DNA of 64,000 bases, taken from Parasponia andersonii. Its lineage: Eukaryota > Streptophyta > Magnoliopsida > Rosales > Cannabaceae. The stretch's first letter is position 1. The number at the start of each line of letters is the position of its first letter. A program made the position numbers and the translations under genes. The notes under the pieces were generated by a model. It saw nothing but the letters and a program-made list of their open reading frames with translations. It did not search any database and was not told the origin of the DNA. Below, piece after piece: positions 63,400-64,000 of the stretch. The DNA lies in contig JXTB01000133.1 of the NCBI GenBank assembly GCA_002914805.1, forward strand, positions 207,850 through 271,849, read 5' to 3'.

Positions 63400-64000
63400 A
63401 TCAAACACAAATTAAACAAATGTTGAACAAAAAACAAACATAAATTGATAAATTTATAAATCACATATATAAGTTTTGGAACTGAATGAATTAAATAAGA
63501 GGTACTTAGCAGATATAAACTATAACTGTAACATCATGAACCACACTCACAAATTCATGAACTAAAAACATAAATTTATGAACTAAACAGAATAATATCT
63601 ACAAGAAAATCAAATAGAACCAGATACCTAACTTTATATACCAAATATAAAATTTTTAGGGAGATGTATTCTTATATTTGAAACATAATTCTATGAACTA
63701 AAGACACAAACTTATGAACTATATTGGCAACTTTATTAACTAAAAATAAAATTTTCTAAACCAAACAAGTTATAAATTTGAACCAAAAACTTAAATATAT
63801 GAATTAAAGACTTAAAGTTGGGAATATAATGTACCAAAAACTAATTATATGAAACATAATTTTATGAACTAAAGATATAAAGTCATGAACTACATTGACA
63901 ACTGTATGAATAAGTATATAATTTCATGGACCAAGGACATAAGTTTGTGGACCAAACAAAAATCAAATATGTACCAAACAGATACTAAATCCAACCCCAA
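63400..64000. repeat. Degenerate ATGAACTAAA-type repeat, runs off the window
   Basis: From about 63530 to the right end the phrase [TC]ATGAACTAAA[GA]ACATAAA and variants recurs about every 25-35 bp, at least ten times (63566, 63588, 63694, 63852 and others). The array continues beyond the window. Confidence 0.6.

Noticed and set aside
1-64000. CRISPR arrays, bacterial operons, phage or plasmid features
   Set aside because: The window is plant nuclear DNA; none of the repeats has regular spacer structure and no prokaryotic genes are present.

Overview
This is a nuclear window from a flowering plant, almost certainly a eudicot. The protein-coding genes have many short GT-AG introns in AT-rich sequence, one encodes a chloroplast NDH subunit, and the intergenic space is full of plant-type transposable elements (hAT, MITEs, Ty1/copia LTR elements, large solo LTRs). 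Two adjacent genes, a five-finger CCCH protein resembling SOP1 and a USP-plus-kinase protein, match by my recollection the Arabidopsis neighbours AT1G21580 and AT1G21590. I cannot name the species.

Layout. 1-6310 is intergenic: AT-rich DNA, a long inverted-repeat MITE (1046-1905) and a decayed hAT transposon (about 1955-6310). 6864-9850 (+) is a four-exon gene for a 580-residue acidic plant protein of unknown function. A small MITE follows, then a fragment of the nucleolar GTPase gene NUG2 that still holds an intron (10901-11515, +). ndhM (11964-12900, -) has two exons. The SOP1/ZC3H3-like gene (13807-22433, -) has ten exons and 2215 residues. 22434-36820 is a repeat-rich gap with TACTAGT-like arrays, tandem duplications, two TIR elements, a solo LTR (29770-30461) and a scrambled copia cluster (31041-36170) followed by a perfect 271-bp duplication. 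The USP-kinase gene (36821-40398, -) has ten exons and 749 residues. 40399-64000 has no gene that I can support; it holds MITEs, tandem duplications, a 10-kb copia element with a recognisable gag but no visible pol (50885-60911), a 3.1-kb solo LTR nested in that element, and motif-rich repeats near the right end.

Functionally the genes are independent: chloroplast cyclic electron flow (NdhM), nuclear RNA surveillance (SOP1-like), cytoplasmic or plasma-membrane signalling (kinase) and one unknown. I see no operon-like or cluster logic. I found no new multi-gene system; the notable material is the structure of the repeats, the NUG2 fragment and two repeat-bearing host proteins. Exon limits were set by hand from splice sites, phase and family knowledge, with no transcript evidence.
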